A DNA stretch of 64,000 nt from contig CM077034.1 of assembly GCA_039090855.1 (NCBI GenBank), forward strand, positions 229,651,005 to 229,715,004, in the 5' to 3' direction. A model generated the notes under the pieces. It made no database searches, had not been told where the DNA came from, and saw only the letters and a program-made list of their open reading frames with translations. Positions 10,075 through 23,169 of the stretch are shown in pieces (position 1 is the first letter of the stretch; the number at the start of each line of letters is the position of its first letter). A program made the translations under genes and the position numbers. Origin of the DNA: Macrothele yani. Taxonomy: Eukaryota > Arthropoda > Arachnida > Araneae > Macrothelidae.

Positions 10075-13000
10075 GGAGATTTGGGCTAGAGTGCCCGATA
10101 GGAAAGGGACACGGAAGCGAGGTAGAAGACGCCCTTATTTACTATCGGGGTCAGAAGGCTTAACGTGCCCATTCAATGCTCTAGTAGATCAGATCTGATC
10201 ATATGTAGAGGATTTTAGGAAAGGGAGTGTCTGACCCCAGGTCTTAAACAACCCTTAGAAATAGGAAGCTAGGAGATTTTTGCTGCAGTGCCCGATAGGA
10301 AAGTGACACAGAAGCGAGGTAGAAGACGCCCTTATTTACTACCGGGGGTCAGAAGGCTTAACGTGCCCATTCAATGCTCTAGTAGATCAGATGAGATCAT
10401 ATGTAGAGGATTTTAGGAAGGGAGTGTCTGACCCCAGGTCTTAAACAACCCTTAGAAATAGGAAGCTAGGAGATTTGGGGTAGAGTGCCCGATAGGAAAG
10501 TGACACTGAAGTGAGGTAGAAGACGTCCTTATTTACTACCGGGGGTCAGAAGGCTTAACGTGTCCATTCAATGCTCTAGTAGATCAGATCTGATCATGTG
10601 TAGAGGATTTTAGGAAGGAGTGTCTGACCCCAGGTCTTAAACAACCCTTAGAAATAGGAAGCTAGGAGATTTGGGGTAGAGTGCCCGATAGGAAAGGGAC
10701 ACGGAAGCGAGGTAGAAGACGCCCTTATTTACTATCGGGGTCAGAAGGCTTAACGTGCCCATTCAATGCTCTAGTAGATCAGATCACATGTAGAGGATTT
10801 TAGGAAGGGAGTGTCTGACCCCAGGTCTTAAACAACCCTTAGAAATAGGAAGCTAGGAGATTTGTGCTAGAGTGCCCGATAGGAAAGTGACACGGAAGCG
10901 AGGTAGAAGACGCCCTTATTTACTACCGGGGGTCAGAAGGCTTAACGTGCCCATTCAATGCTCTAGTAGATCAGATCTGATCATATGTAGAGGATTTTAG
11001 GAAGGGAGTGTCTGACCCCAGGTCTTAAACAACCCTTAGAAATAGGAAGCTAGGAGATTTGGGCTAGAGTGCCCGATAGGAAAGTGACACGGAAGCGAGG
11101 TAGAAGACGCCCTTATTTACTACCGGGGGTCAGAAGGCTTAACGTGCCCATTCAATGCTCTAGTAGATCAGATCTGATCATATGTAGAGGATTTTAGGAA
11201 GGGAGTGTCCGACCCCAGGTCTTAAACAACCCTTAGAAATAGGAAGCTAGGAGATTTGGGCTAGAGTGCCCGATAGGAAAGTGGCACGGAAGCGAGGTAG
11301 AAGACGCCCTTATTTACTACCGGGGGTCAGAAGGCTTAACGTGCCCATTCAATGCTCTAGTAGATCAGATCAGATCATATGTAGAGGATTTTAGGAAGGG
11401 AGTGTCTGACCCCAGGTCTTAAACAACCCTTAGAAATAGGAAGCTAGGAGATTTGGTCTAGAGTGCCCGATAGGAAAGTGACACGGAAGCGAGGTAGAAG
11501 ACGCCCTTATTTACTACCGGGGGTCAGAAGGCTTAACGTGCCCATTCAATGCTCTAGTAGATCAGATCAGATCTGATCATATGTAGAGGATTTTAGGAAG
11601 GGAGTGTCTGACCCCAGGTCTTAAACAACCCTTAGAAATAGGAAGCTAGGAGATTTGGGCTAGAGTGCCCGATAGGAAAGTGACACGGAAGCGAGGTAGA
11701 AGACGCCCTTATTTACTACCGGGGGTCAGAAGGCTTAACGTGCCTATTCAATGCTCTAGTAGATCAGATCTGATCATTTGTAGAGGATTTTAGGAAGGGA
11801 GTGTCTGACCTCAGGTCTTAAACAACCCTTAGAAATAGGAAGCTAGGAGATTTGGGCTAGAGTGCCCGATAGGAAAGTGACACGGAAGCGAGGTAGAAGA
11901 CGCCCTTATTTACTACCGGGGGTCAGAAGGCTTAACGTGCCTATTCAATGCTCTAGTAGATCAGATCTGATCATATGTAGAGGATTTTAGGAAGGGAGTG
12001 TCTGACCTCAGGTCTTAAACAACCCTTAGAAATAGGAAGCTAGGAGATTTGGGCTAGAGTGCCCGATAGGAAAGTGACACGGAAGCGAGGTAGAAGACGC
12101 CCTTATTTACTACCGGGGGTCAGAAGGCTTAACGTGCCCATTCAATGCTCTAGTAGATCAGATCAGATCATATGTAGAGGATTTTAGGAAGGGAGTGTCT
12201 GACCCCAGGTCTTAAACAACCCTTAGAAATAGGAAGCTAGGAGATTTGGGCTAGAGTGCCCGATAGGAAAGTGACACGGAAGCGAGGTAGAAGACGCCCT
12301 TATTTACTACCGGGGGTCAGAAGGCTTAACGTGCCCATTCAATGCTCTAGTAGATCAGATCTGATCATATGTAGAGGATTTTAGGAAGGGAGTGTCTGAC
12401 CCCAGGTCTTAAACAACCCTTAGAAATAGGAAGCTAGGAGATTTGGGCTAGAGTGCCCGATAGGAAAGTGACACGGAAGCGAGGTAGAAGACGCCCTTAT
12501 TTACTACCGGGGGTCAGAAGGCTTAACGTGCCCATTCAATGCTCTAGTAGATCAGATCAGATCATATGTAGAGGATTTTAGGAAGGGAGTGTCCGACCCC
12601 AGGTCTTAAACAACCCTTAGAAATAGGAAGCTAGGAGATTTGGGCTAGAGTGCCCGATAGGAAAGTGACACGGAAGCGAGGTAGAAGACGCCCTTATTTA
12701 CTACCGGGGGTCAGAAGGCTTAACGTGCCTATTCAATGCTCTAGTAGATCAGATCTGATCATATGTAGAGGATTTTAGGAAGGGAGTGTCTGACCTCAGG
12801 TCTTAAACAACCCTTAGAAATAGGAAGCTAGGAGATTTGGGCTAGAGTGCCCGATAGGAAAGTGACACGGAAGCGAGGTAGAAGACGCCCTTATTTACTA
12901 CCGGGGGTCAGAAGGCTTAACGTGCCTATTCAATGCTCTAGTAGATCAGATCTGATCATATGTAGAGGATTTTAGGAAGGGAGTGTCCGACCCCAGGTCT

Positions 13001-14520
13001 TAAACAACCCTTAGAAATAGGAAGCTAGGAGATTTGGGCTAGAGTGCCCGATAGGAAAGTGGCACGGAAGCGAGGTAGAAGACGCCCTTATTTACTACCG
13101 GGGGTCAGAAGGCTTAACGTGCCCATTCAATGCTCTAGTAGATCAGATCAGATCATATGTAGAGGATTTTTGGAAGGGGGTGTCTGACCCCAGGTCTTTA
13201 ACAACCCTTAGAAATAGGAAGCTAGGAGATTTGGGCTAGAGTGCCCGATAGGAAAGTGATACGGAAGCGAGGTAGAAGACGCCCTTATTTACTACCGGGG
13301 GTCAGAAGGCTTAACGTGCCTATTCAATGCTCTAGTAGATCAGATCTGATCATATGTAGAGGATTTTAGGAAGGGAGTGTCCGACCCCAGGTCTTAAACA
13401 ACCCTTAGAAATAGGAAGCTAGGAGATTTGGGCTAGAGTGCCCGATAGGAAAGTAGCACGGAAGCGAGGTAGAAGACGCCCTTATTTACTACCGGGGGTC
13501 AGAAGGCTTAACGTGCCCATTCAATGCTCTAGTAGATCAGATCAGATCATATGTAGAGGATTTTGGAAGGGGGTGTCTGACCTCAGGTCTTAAACAACCC
13601 TTAGAAATAGGAAGCTAGGAGATTTGGGCTAGAGTGCCCGATAGGAAAGTGACACGGAAGCGAGGTAGAAGACGCCCTTATTTACTACCGGGGGTCAGAA
13701 GGCTTAACGTGCCTATTCAATGCTCTAGTAGATCAGATCTGATCATATGTAGAGGATTTTAGGAAGCTAGTGTCCGACCCCAGGTCTTAAACAACCCTTA
13801 GAAATAGGAAGCTAGGAGATTTGGGCTAGAGTGCCCGATAGGAAAGTAGCACGGAAGCGAGGTAGAAGACGCCCTTATTTACTACCGGGGGTCAGAAGGC
13901 TTAACGTGCCCATTCAATGCTCTAGTAGATCAGATCTGATCATATGTAGAGGATTTTAGGAAGGGAGTGTCTGACCCCAGGTCTTAAACAACCCTTAGAA
14001 ATAGGAAGCTAGGAGATTTGGGCTAGAGTGCCCGATAGGAAAGTGACACGGAAGCGAGGTAGAAGACGCCCTTATTTACTATCGGGGTCAGAAGGCTTAA
14101 CGTGCCCATTCAATGCTCTAGTAGATCAGATCAGATCATATGTAGAGGATTTTAGGAAGGGAGTGTCTGACCCCAGGTCTTAAACAACCCTTAGAAATAG
14201 GAAGCTAGGAGATTTGTGCTAGAGTGCCCGATAGGAAAGTGACACGGAAGCGAGGTAGAAGACGCCCTTATTTACTACCGGGGGTCAGAAGGCTTAACGT
14301 GCCCATTCAATGCTCTAGTAGATCAGATCTGATCATATGTAGAGGATTTTAGGAAGGGAGTGTCTGACCCCAGGTCTTAAACAACCCTTAGAAATAGGAA
14401 GCTAGGAGATTTGGGCTAGAGTGCCCGATAGGAAAGTGACACGGAAGCGAGGTAGAAGACGCCCTTATTTACTACCGGGGGTCAGAAGGCTTAACGTGCC
14501 CATTCAATGCTCTAGTAGAT
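10075..14520. repeat. Right copy of the large satellite block (7675-bp spacing)
   Basis: This matches the block at 2400-6800 monomer by monomer, including CAGATGAGATC near 10388, AGATCACATG near 10781, GATCATTTG near 11773 and AGGAAGCTAGTG near 13763. The spacing is about 39 monomers less eight bases. Scattered differences, such as GTGCCCG here against GTGTCCG in the left copy, show that the copies have since diverged or been partly converted. Confidence 0.85.
12944..13730. repeat. Four-monomer higher-order module, copy 3
   Basis: This lies 7675 bp from copy 1 and includes the same single-T loss in the fourth monomer, so it descends from copy 1 rather than copy 2. The fourth monomer reads GTGCCCGAT here instead of GTGTCCGAT. 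Confidence 0.85.
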
Positions 14521-17500
14521 CAGATCTGATCATATGTAGAGGATTTTAGGAAGGGAGTGTCTGACCCCAGGTCTTAAACAACCCTTAGAAATAGGAAGCT
14601 AGGAGATTTGGGCTAGAGTGCCCGATAGGAAAGTGACACGGAAGCGAGGTAGAAGACGCCCTTATTTACTACCGGGGGTCAGAAGGCTTAACGTGCCCAT
14701 TCAATGCTCTAGTAGATCAGATCTGATCATATGTAGAGGATTTTAGGAAGGGAGTGTCTGACCCCAGGTCTTAAACAACCCTTAGAAATAGGAAGCTAGG
14801 AGATTTGGGCTAGAGTGCCCGATAGGAAAGTGACACGGAAGCGAGGTAGAAGACGCCCTTATTTACTACCGGGGGTCAGAAGGCTTAACGTGCCTATTCA
14901 ATGCTCTAGTAGATCAGATCTGATCATATGTAGAGGATTTTAGGAAGGGAGTGTCTGACCCCAGGTCTTAAACAACCCTTAGAAATAGGAAGCTAGGAGA
15001 TTTGGGCTAGAGTGCCCGATAGGAAAGTGACACGGAAGCGAGGTAGAAGACGCCCTTATTTACTACCGGGGGTCAGAAGGCTTAACGTGCCCATTCAATG
15101 CTCTAGTAGATCAGATCAGATCATATGTAGAGGATTTTAGGAAGGGAGTGTCTGACCCCAGGTCTTAAACAACCCTTAGAAATAGGAAGCTAGGAGATTT
15201 GGGCTAGAGTGCCCGATAGGAAAGTGACACGGAAGCGAGGTAGAAGACGCCCTTATTTACTACCGGGGGTCAGAAGGCTTAACGTGCCCATTCAATGCTC
15301 TAGTAGATCAGATCTGATCATATGTAGAGGATTTTAGGAAGGGAGTGTCTGACCCCAGGTCTTAAACAACCCTTAGAAATAGGAAGCTAGGAGATTTGGG
15401 CTAGAGTGCCCGATAGGAAAGTGACACGGAAGCGAGGTAGAAGACGCCCTTATTTACTACCGGGGGTCAGAAGGCTTAACGTGCCCATTCAATGCTCTAG
15501 TAGATCAGATCAGATCATATGTAGAGGATTTTAGGAAGGGAGTGTCTGACCCCAGGTCTTAAACAACCCTTAGAAATAGGAAGCTAGGAGATTTGGGCTA
15601 GAGTGCCCGATAGGAAAGTGACACGGAAGCGAGGTAGAAGACGCCCTTATTTACTACCGGGGGTCAGAAGGCTTAACGTGCGCATTCAATGCTCTAGTAG
15701 ATCAGATCAGATCATATGTAGAGGATTTTAGGAAGGGAGTGTCTGACCCCAGGTCTTAAACAACCCTTAGAAATAGGAAGCTAGGAGATTTGGGCTAGAG
15801 TGCCCGATAGGAAAGTGACACGGAAGCGAGGTAGAAGACGCCCTTATTTACTACCGGGGGTCAGAAGGCTTAACGTGCCCATTCAATGCTCTAGTAGATC
15901 AGATCTGATCATATGTAGAGGATTTTAGGAAGGGAGTGTCTGACCTCAGGTCTTAAACAACCCTTAGAAATAGGAAGCTAGGAGATTTGGGCTAGAGTGC
16001 CCGATAGGAAAGTGACACGGAAGCGAGGTAGAAGACGCCCTTATTTACTACCGGGGGTCAGAAGGCTTAACGTGCCCATTCAATGCTCTAGTAGATCAGA
16101 TCTGATCATATGTAGAGGATTTTAGGAAGGGAGTGTCTGACCCCAGGTCTTAAACAACCCTTAGAAATAGGAAGCTAGGAGATTTGGGCTAGAGTGCCCG
16201 ATAGGAAAGTGACACGGAAGCGAGGTAGAAGACGCCCTTATTTACTACCGGGGGTCAGAAGGCTTAACGTGCCCATTCAATGCTCTAGTAGATCAGATCA
16301 GATCATATGTAGAGGATTTTTGGAAGGGGGTGTCTGACCCCAGGTCTTAAACAACCCTTAGAAATAGGAAGCTAGGAGATTTGGGCTAGAGTGCCCGATA
16401 GGAAAGTGACACGGAAGCGAGGTAGAAGACGCCCTTATTTACTACCGGGGGTCAGAAGGCTTAACGTGCCTATTCAATGCTCTAGTAGATCAGATCTGAT
16501 CATATGTAGAGGATTTTAGGAAGGGAGTGTCCGACCCCAGGTCTTAAACAACCCTTAGAAATAGGAAGCTAGGAGATTTGGGCTAGAGTGCCCGATAGGA
16601 AAGTAGCACGGAAGCGAGGTAGAAGACGCCCTTATTTACTACCGGGGGTCAGAAGGCTTAACGTGCCCATTCAATGCTCTAGTAGATCAGATCAGATCAT
16701 ATGTAGAGGATTTTTGGAAGGGGGTGTCTGACCTCAGGTCTTAAACAACCCTTAGAAATAGGAAGCTAGGAGATTTGGGCTAGAGTGTCCGATAGGAAAG
16801 TGACACGGAAGCGAGGTAGAAGACGCCCTTATTTACTACCGGGGGTCAGAAGGCTTAACGTGCCCATTCAATGCTCTAGTAGATCAGATCACATGTAGAG
16901 GATTTTAGGAAGGAGTGTCTGACCCCAGGTCTTAAACAACCCTTAGAAATAGGAAGCTAGGAGATTTGTGCTAGAGTGCCCGATAGGAAAGTGACACGGA
17001 AGCGAGGTAGAAGACGCCCTTATTTACTACCGGGGGTCAGAAGGCTTAACGTGCCCATTCAATGCTCTAGTAGATCAGATCTGATCATATGTAGAGGATT
17101 TTAGGAAGGGAGTGTCTGACCCCAGGTCTTAAACAACCCTTAGAAATAGGAAGCTAGGAGATTTGGGCTAGAGTGCCCGATAGGAAAGTGACACGGAAGC
17201 GAGGTAGAAGACGCCCTTATTTACTACCGGGGGTCAGAAGGCTTAACGTGCCCATTCAATGCTCTAGTAGATCAGATCTGATCATATGTAGAGGATTTTA
17301 GGAAGGGAGTGTCTGACCCCAGGTCTTAAACAACCCTTAGAAATAGGAAGCTAGGAGATTTGGGCTAGAGTGCCCGATAGGAAAGTGACACGGAAGCGAG
17401 GTAGAAGACGCCCTTATTTACTACCGGGGGTCAGAAGGCTTAACGTGCCCATTCAATGCTCTAGTAGATCAGATCTGATCATATGTAGAGGATTTTAGGA

Positions 17501-19435
17501 AGGGAGTGTCTGACCTCAGGTCTTAAACAACCCTTAGAAATAGGAAGCTAGGAGATTTGGGCTAGAGTGCCCGATAGGAAAGTGACACGGAAGCGAGGTA
17601 GAAGACGCCCTTATTTACTACCGGGGGTCAGAAGGCTTAACGTGCCTATTCAATGCTCTAGTAGATCAGATCTGATCATATGTAGAGGATTTTAGGAAGG
17701 GAGTGTCCGACCCCAGGTCTTAAACAACCCTTAGAAATAGGAAGCTAGGAGATTTGGGCTAGAGTGCCCGATAGGAAAGTAGCACGGAAGCGAGGTAGAA
17801 GACGCCCTTATTTACTACCGGGGTCAGAAGGCTTAACGTGCCCATTCAATGCTCTAGTAGATCAGATCAGATCATATGTAGAGGATTTTAGGAAGGGAGT
17901 GTCTGACCCCAGGTCTTAAACAACCCTTAGAAATAGGAAGCTAGGAGATTTGGTCTAGAGTGCCCGATAGGAAAGTGACACGGAAGCGAGGTAGAAGACG
18001 CCCTTATTTACTACCGGGGGTCAGAAGGCTTAACGTGCCCATTCAATGCTCTAGTAGATCAGATCTGATCATATGTAGAGGATTTTAGGAAGGGAGTGTC
18101 TGACCCCAGGTCTTAAACAACCCTTAGAAATAGGAAGCTAGGAGATTTGGGCTAGAGTGCCCGATAGGAAAGTGACACGGAAGCGAGGTAGAAGACGCCC
18201 TTATTTACTACCGGGGGTCAGAAGGCTTAACGTGCCCATTCAATGCTCTAGTAGATCAGATCTGATCATATGTAGAGGATTTTAGGAAGGGAGTGTCTGA
18301 CCTCAGGTCTTAAACAACCCTTAGAAATAGGAAGCTAGGAGATTTGGGCTAGAGTGCCCGATAGGAAAGTGACACGGAAGCGAGGTAGAAGACGCCCTTA
18401 TTTACTACCGGGGGTCAGAAGGCTTAACGTGCCTATTCAATGCTCTAGTAGATCAGATCTGATCATATGTAGAGGATTTTAGGAAGGGAGTGTCTGACCC
18501 CAGGTCTTAAACAACCCTTAGAAATAGGAAGCTAGGAGATTTGGGCTAGAGTGCCCGATAGGAAAGTAGCACGGAAGCGAGGTAGAAGACGCCCTTATTT
18601 ACTACCGGGGGTCAGAAGGCTTAACGTGCCCATTCAATGCTCTAGTAGATCAGATCAGATCATATGTAGAGGATTTTAGGAAGGGAGTGTCTGACCCCAG
18701 GTCTTAAACAACCCTTAGAAATAGGAAGCTAGGAGATTTGGGCTAGAGTGCCCGATAGGAAAGTGACACGGAAGCGAGGTAGAAGACGCCCTTATTTACT
18801 ACCGGGGGTCAGAAGGCTTAACGTGCCCATTCAATGCTCTAGTAGATCAGATCTGATCATATGTAGAGGATTTTAGGAAGGGAGTGTCTGACCCCAGGTC
18901 TTAAACAACCCTTAGAAATAGGAAGCTAGGAGATTTGGGCTAGAGTGCCCGATAGGAAAGTGACACGGAAGCGAGGTAGAAGACGCCCTTATTTACTACC
19001 GGGGGTCAGAAGGCTTAACGTGCCTATTCAATGCTCTAGTAGATCAGATCTGATCATATGTAGAGGATTTTAGGAAGGGAGTGTCCGACCCCAGGTCTTA
19101 AACAACCCTTAGAAATAGGAAGCTAGGAGATTTGGGCTAGAGTGCCCGATAGGAAAGTGACACGGAAGCGAGGTAGAAGACGCCCTTATTTACTACCGGG
19201 GGTCAGAAGGCTTAACGTGCCTATTCAATGCTCTAGTAGATCAGATCTGATCATATGTAGAGGATTTTAGGAAGGGAGTGTCTGACCCCAGGTCTTAAAC
19301 AACCCTTAGAAATAGGAAGCTAGGAGATTTGGGCTAGAGTGCCCGATAGGAAAGTGACACGGAAGCGAGGTAGAAGACGCCCTTATTTACTACCGGGGGT
19401 CAGAAGGCTTAACGTGCCTATTCAATGCTCTAGTA

Positions 19436-20223
19436 GATCAGATCTGATCATATGTAGAGGATTTTAGGAAGGGAGTGTCCGACCCCAGGTCTTAAACAAC
19501 CCTTAGAAATAGGAAGCTAGGAGATTTGGGCTAGAGTGCCCGATAGGAAAGTGGCACGGAAGCGAGGTAGAAGACGCCCTTATTTACTACCGGGGGTCAG
19601 AAGGCTTAACGTGCCCATTCAATGCTCTAGTAGATCAGATCAGATCATATGTAGAGGATTTTTGGAAGGGGGTGTCTGACCCCAGGTCTTTAACAACCCT
19701 TAGAAATAGGAAGCTAGGAGATTTGGGCTAGAGTGCCCGATAGGAAAGTGATACGGAAGCGAGGTAGAAGACGCCCTTATTTACTACCGGGGGTCAGAAG
19801 GCTTAACGTGCCTATTCAATGCTCTAGTAGATCAGATCTGATCATATGTAGAGGATTTTAGGAAGGGAGTGTCCGACCCCAGGTCTTAAACAACCCTTAG
19901 AAATAGGAAGCTAGGAGATTTGGGCTAGAGTGCCCGATAGGAAAGTAGCACGGAAGCGAGGTAGAAGACGCCCTTATTTACTACCGGGGGTCAGAAGGCT
20001 TAACGTGCCCATTCAATGCTCTAGTAGATCAGATCAGATCATATGTAGAGGATTTTTGGAAGGGGGTGTCTGACCCCAGGTCTTTAACAACCCTTAGAAA
20101 TAGGAAGCTAGGAGATTTGGGCTAGAGTGCCCGATAGGAAAGTGACACGGAAGCGAGGTAGAAGACGCCCTTATTTACTACCGGGGGTCAGAAGGCTTAA
20201 CGTGCCTATTCAATGCTCTAGTA
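19436..20223. repeat. Four-monomer higher-order module, copy 4
   Basis: The first three monomers carry GTGGCACGG, then GGTCTTTAAC with GTGATACGG, then GTAGCACGG. The fourth has GGAAGGGGGTG but also GGTCTTTAAC, which suggests patchwork exchange with the second monomer. A half-module (monomers three and four) is also present at about 16492-16883. Confidence 0.8.
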
Positions 20224-20420
20224 GATCAGATCTGATCATATGTAGAGGATTTTAGGAAGGGAGTGTCTGACCCCAGGTCTTAAACAACCCTTAGAAATAG
20301 GAAGCTAGGAGATTTGGGCTAGAGTGCCCGATAGGAAAGTGACAGGGAAGCGAGATAGAAGACGCCCTTATTTACTACCGGGGGTCAGAAGGCTTAACGT
20401 GCCCATTCAATGCTCTAGTA

Positions 20421-20813
20421 GATCAGATCAGATCAGATGTAGAGGATTTTAGAACGGAGTGTCTGACCCCAGGTCTTAAACAAACCTTAGAAATAGGAAG
20501 CTAGGAGATTTGGGCTAGAGTGCCCGATAGGAAAGTGACACGAAAGCGAGGTAGAAGACACCCTTATTTACTACCGGGGGTCAGAAGGCTTAACGTGCCT
20601 ATTCAATGCTCTAGTAGATCAGATCAGATCATATGTAGAGGATTTTAGGAAGAGAGTGTCTGACCCCAGGTCTTAAACAACCCTTAGAAATAGGAAGCTA
20701 GGAGATTTGGGCTAGAGTGCCCGATAGGAAAGTGACACGGAAGCGAGGTAGAAGACGCCCTTATTTACTACCGAGGGTCAGAAGGCTTAACGTGCCCATT
20801 CAATGCTCTAGTA
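20421..20813. repeat. Two-monomer module with GAACGGAG variant, copy 1
   Basis: The first monomer has CAGATCAGATGTAG, lacking the CATATG site, and TTTTAGAACGGAG in place of TTTTAGGAAGGGAG, together with AAACAAACC. The second has AAGAGAGTG. The same pair recurs at 57677-58069 and 62981-63373. Confidence 0.8.
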
Positions 20814-22974
20814 GATCAGATCAGATGTAGAGGATTTTAGGAAGGGAGTGTCTGACCCCAGGTCTTAAACTACCCTTAGAAATAGGAAGCTAGGAGATTT
20901 GGGCTAGAGTGCCCGATAGGAAAGTGACACGGAAGCGAGGTAGAAGACGCCCTTATTTACTACCGGGGGTCAGAAGGCTTAACGTGCCCATTCAATGCTC
21001 TAGTAGATCAGATCTGGTCATATGTAGAGGATTTTAGGAAGGGAGTGTCTGACCCCAGGTCTTAAACAACCCTTAGAAATAGGAAGCTAGGAGATTTGGG
21101 CTGCAGTGCCCGATAGGAAAGTGACACGGAAGCGAGGTAGAAGACGCCCTTATTTACTACCGGGGGTCAGAAGCCTTAACGTGCCCATTCAATGCTCTAG
21201 TAGATCAGATCTGGTCATATGTAGAGGATTTTAGGAAGGGAGTGTCTGACCCCAGGTCTTAAACAACCCTTAGAAATAGGAAGCTAGGAGATTTGGGCTG
21301 CAGTGCCCGATAGGAAAGTGACACGGAAGCGAGGTAGAAGACGCCCTTATTTACTACCGGGGGTCAGAAGGCTTAACGTGCCCATTCAATGCTCTAGTAG
21401 ATCAGATCTGGTCATATGTAGAGGATTTTAGGAAGGGAGTGTCTGACCCCAGGTCTTAAACAACCCTTAGAAATAGGAAGCTAGGAGATTTGGGCTGCAG
21501 TGCCCGATAGGAAAGTGACACGGAAGCGAGATAGAAGACGCCCTTATTTACTACCGGGGGTCAGAAGGCTTAACGTGCCCATTCAATGCTCTAGTAGATC
21601 AGATCTGGTCATATGTAGAGGATTTTAGGAAGGGAGTGTCTGACCCCAGGTCTTAAACAACCCTTAGAAATAGGAAGCTAGGAGATTTGGGCTGCAGTGC
21701 CCGATAGGAAAGTGACACGGAAGCGAGATAGAAGACGCCCTTATTTACTACCGGGGGTCAGAAGGCTTAACGTGCCCATTCAATGCTCTAGTAGATCAGA
21801 TCAGATCATATGTAGAGGATTTTAGGAAGGGAGTGTCTGACCCCAGGTCTTAAACAACCCTTAGAAATAGGAAGCTAGGAGATTTGGGCTGCAGTGCCCG
21901 ATAGGAAAGTGACACGGAAGCGAGATAGAAGACGCCCTTATTTACTACCGGGGTCAGAAGGCTTAACGTGCCCATTCAATGCTCTAGTAGATCAGATCAG
22001 ATCATATGTAGAGGATTTTAGGAAGGGAGTGTCTGACCCCAGGTCTTAAACAACCCTTAGAAATAGGAAGCTAGGAGATTTGGGCTAGAGTGCCCGATAG
22101 GAAAGTGACACGGAAGCGAGGTAGAAGACGCCCTTATTTACTACCGGGGGTCAGAAGGCTTAACGTGCCCATTCAATGCTCTAGTAGATCAGATCAGATC
22201 ATATGTAGAGGATTTTAGGAAGGGAGTGTCTGACCCCAGGTCTTAAACAACCCTTAGAAATAGGAAGCTAGGAGATTTGGGCTAGAGTGTCCGATAGGAA
22301 AGTGACACGGAAGCGAGGTAGAAGACGCCCTTATTTACTACCGGGGGTCAGAAGGCTTAACGTGCCCATTCAATGCTCTAGTAGATCAGATCAGATCATA
22401 TGTAGAGGATTTTAGGAAGGGAGTGTCTGACCCCAGGTCTTAAACAACCCTTAGAAATAGGAAGCTAGGAGATTTGGGCTAGAGTGCCCGATAGGAAAGT
22501 GACACGGAAGCGAGGTAGAAGACGCCCTTATTTACTACCGGGGGTCAGAAGGCTTAACGTGCCCATTCAATGCTCTAGTAGATCAGATCAGATCATATGT
22601 AGAGGATTTTAGGAAGGGAGTGTCTGACCCCAGGTCTTAAACAACCCTTAGAAATAGGAAGCTAGGAGATTTGGGCTAGAGTGTCCGATAGGAAAGTGAC
22701 ACGGAAGCGAGGTAGAAGACGCCCTTATTTACTACCGGGGGTCAGAAGGCTTAACGTGCCCATTCAATGCTCTAGTAGATCAGATCAGATCATATGTAGA
22801 GGATTTTAGGAAGGGAGTGTCTGACCCCAGGTCTTAAACAACCCTTAGAAATAGGAAGCTAGGAGATTTGGGCTGCAGTGCCCGATAGGAAAGTGACACG
22901 GAAGCGAGGTAGAAGACGCCCTTATTTACTACCGGGGGTCAGAAGGCTTAACGTGCCCATTCAGTGCTCTAATA

Positions 22975-23169
22975 GATCAGATCAGATCATATGTAGAGGA
23001 TTTTAGGAAGGAGTGTCTGACCCCAGGTCTTAAACAACCCTTAGAAATTAGAAGCTAGGAGATTTGGGCTACAGTGCCCGATAGGAAAGTAACACGGAAG
23101 AGAGGTAGAAGACGCCCATATTTACTACCGGGGGCAGAAGGCTTAACATGCCCATTCAATGCTCTAGTA
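22975..23169. repeat. Outlier satellite monomer with many private changes
   Basis: This 195-bp monomer has private changes not seen in its neighbours, including AAATTAGAAGC, GTAACACGGAAGAGAGG, CGCCCATATTT, CGGGGGCAGAAGG (a lost T) and TTAACATGCC. It also has the rare GCTACAGTG and AAGGAGTG variants. The monomer before it ends with CAGTGCTCTAATAG. It sits inside an otherwise uniform part of the array. Confidence 0.85.
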
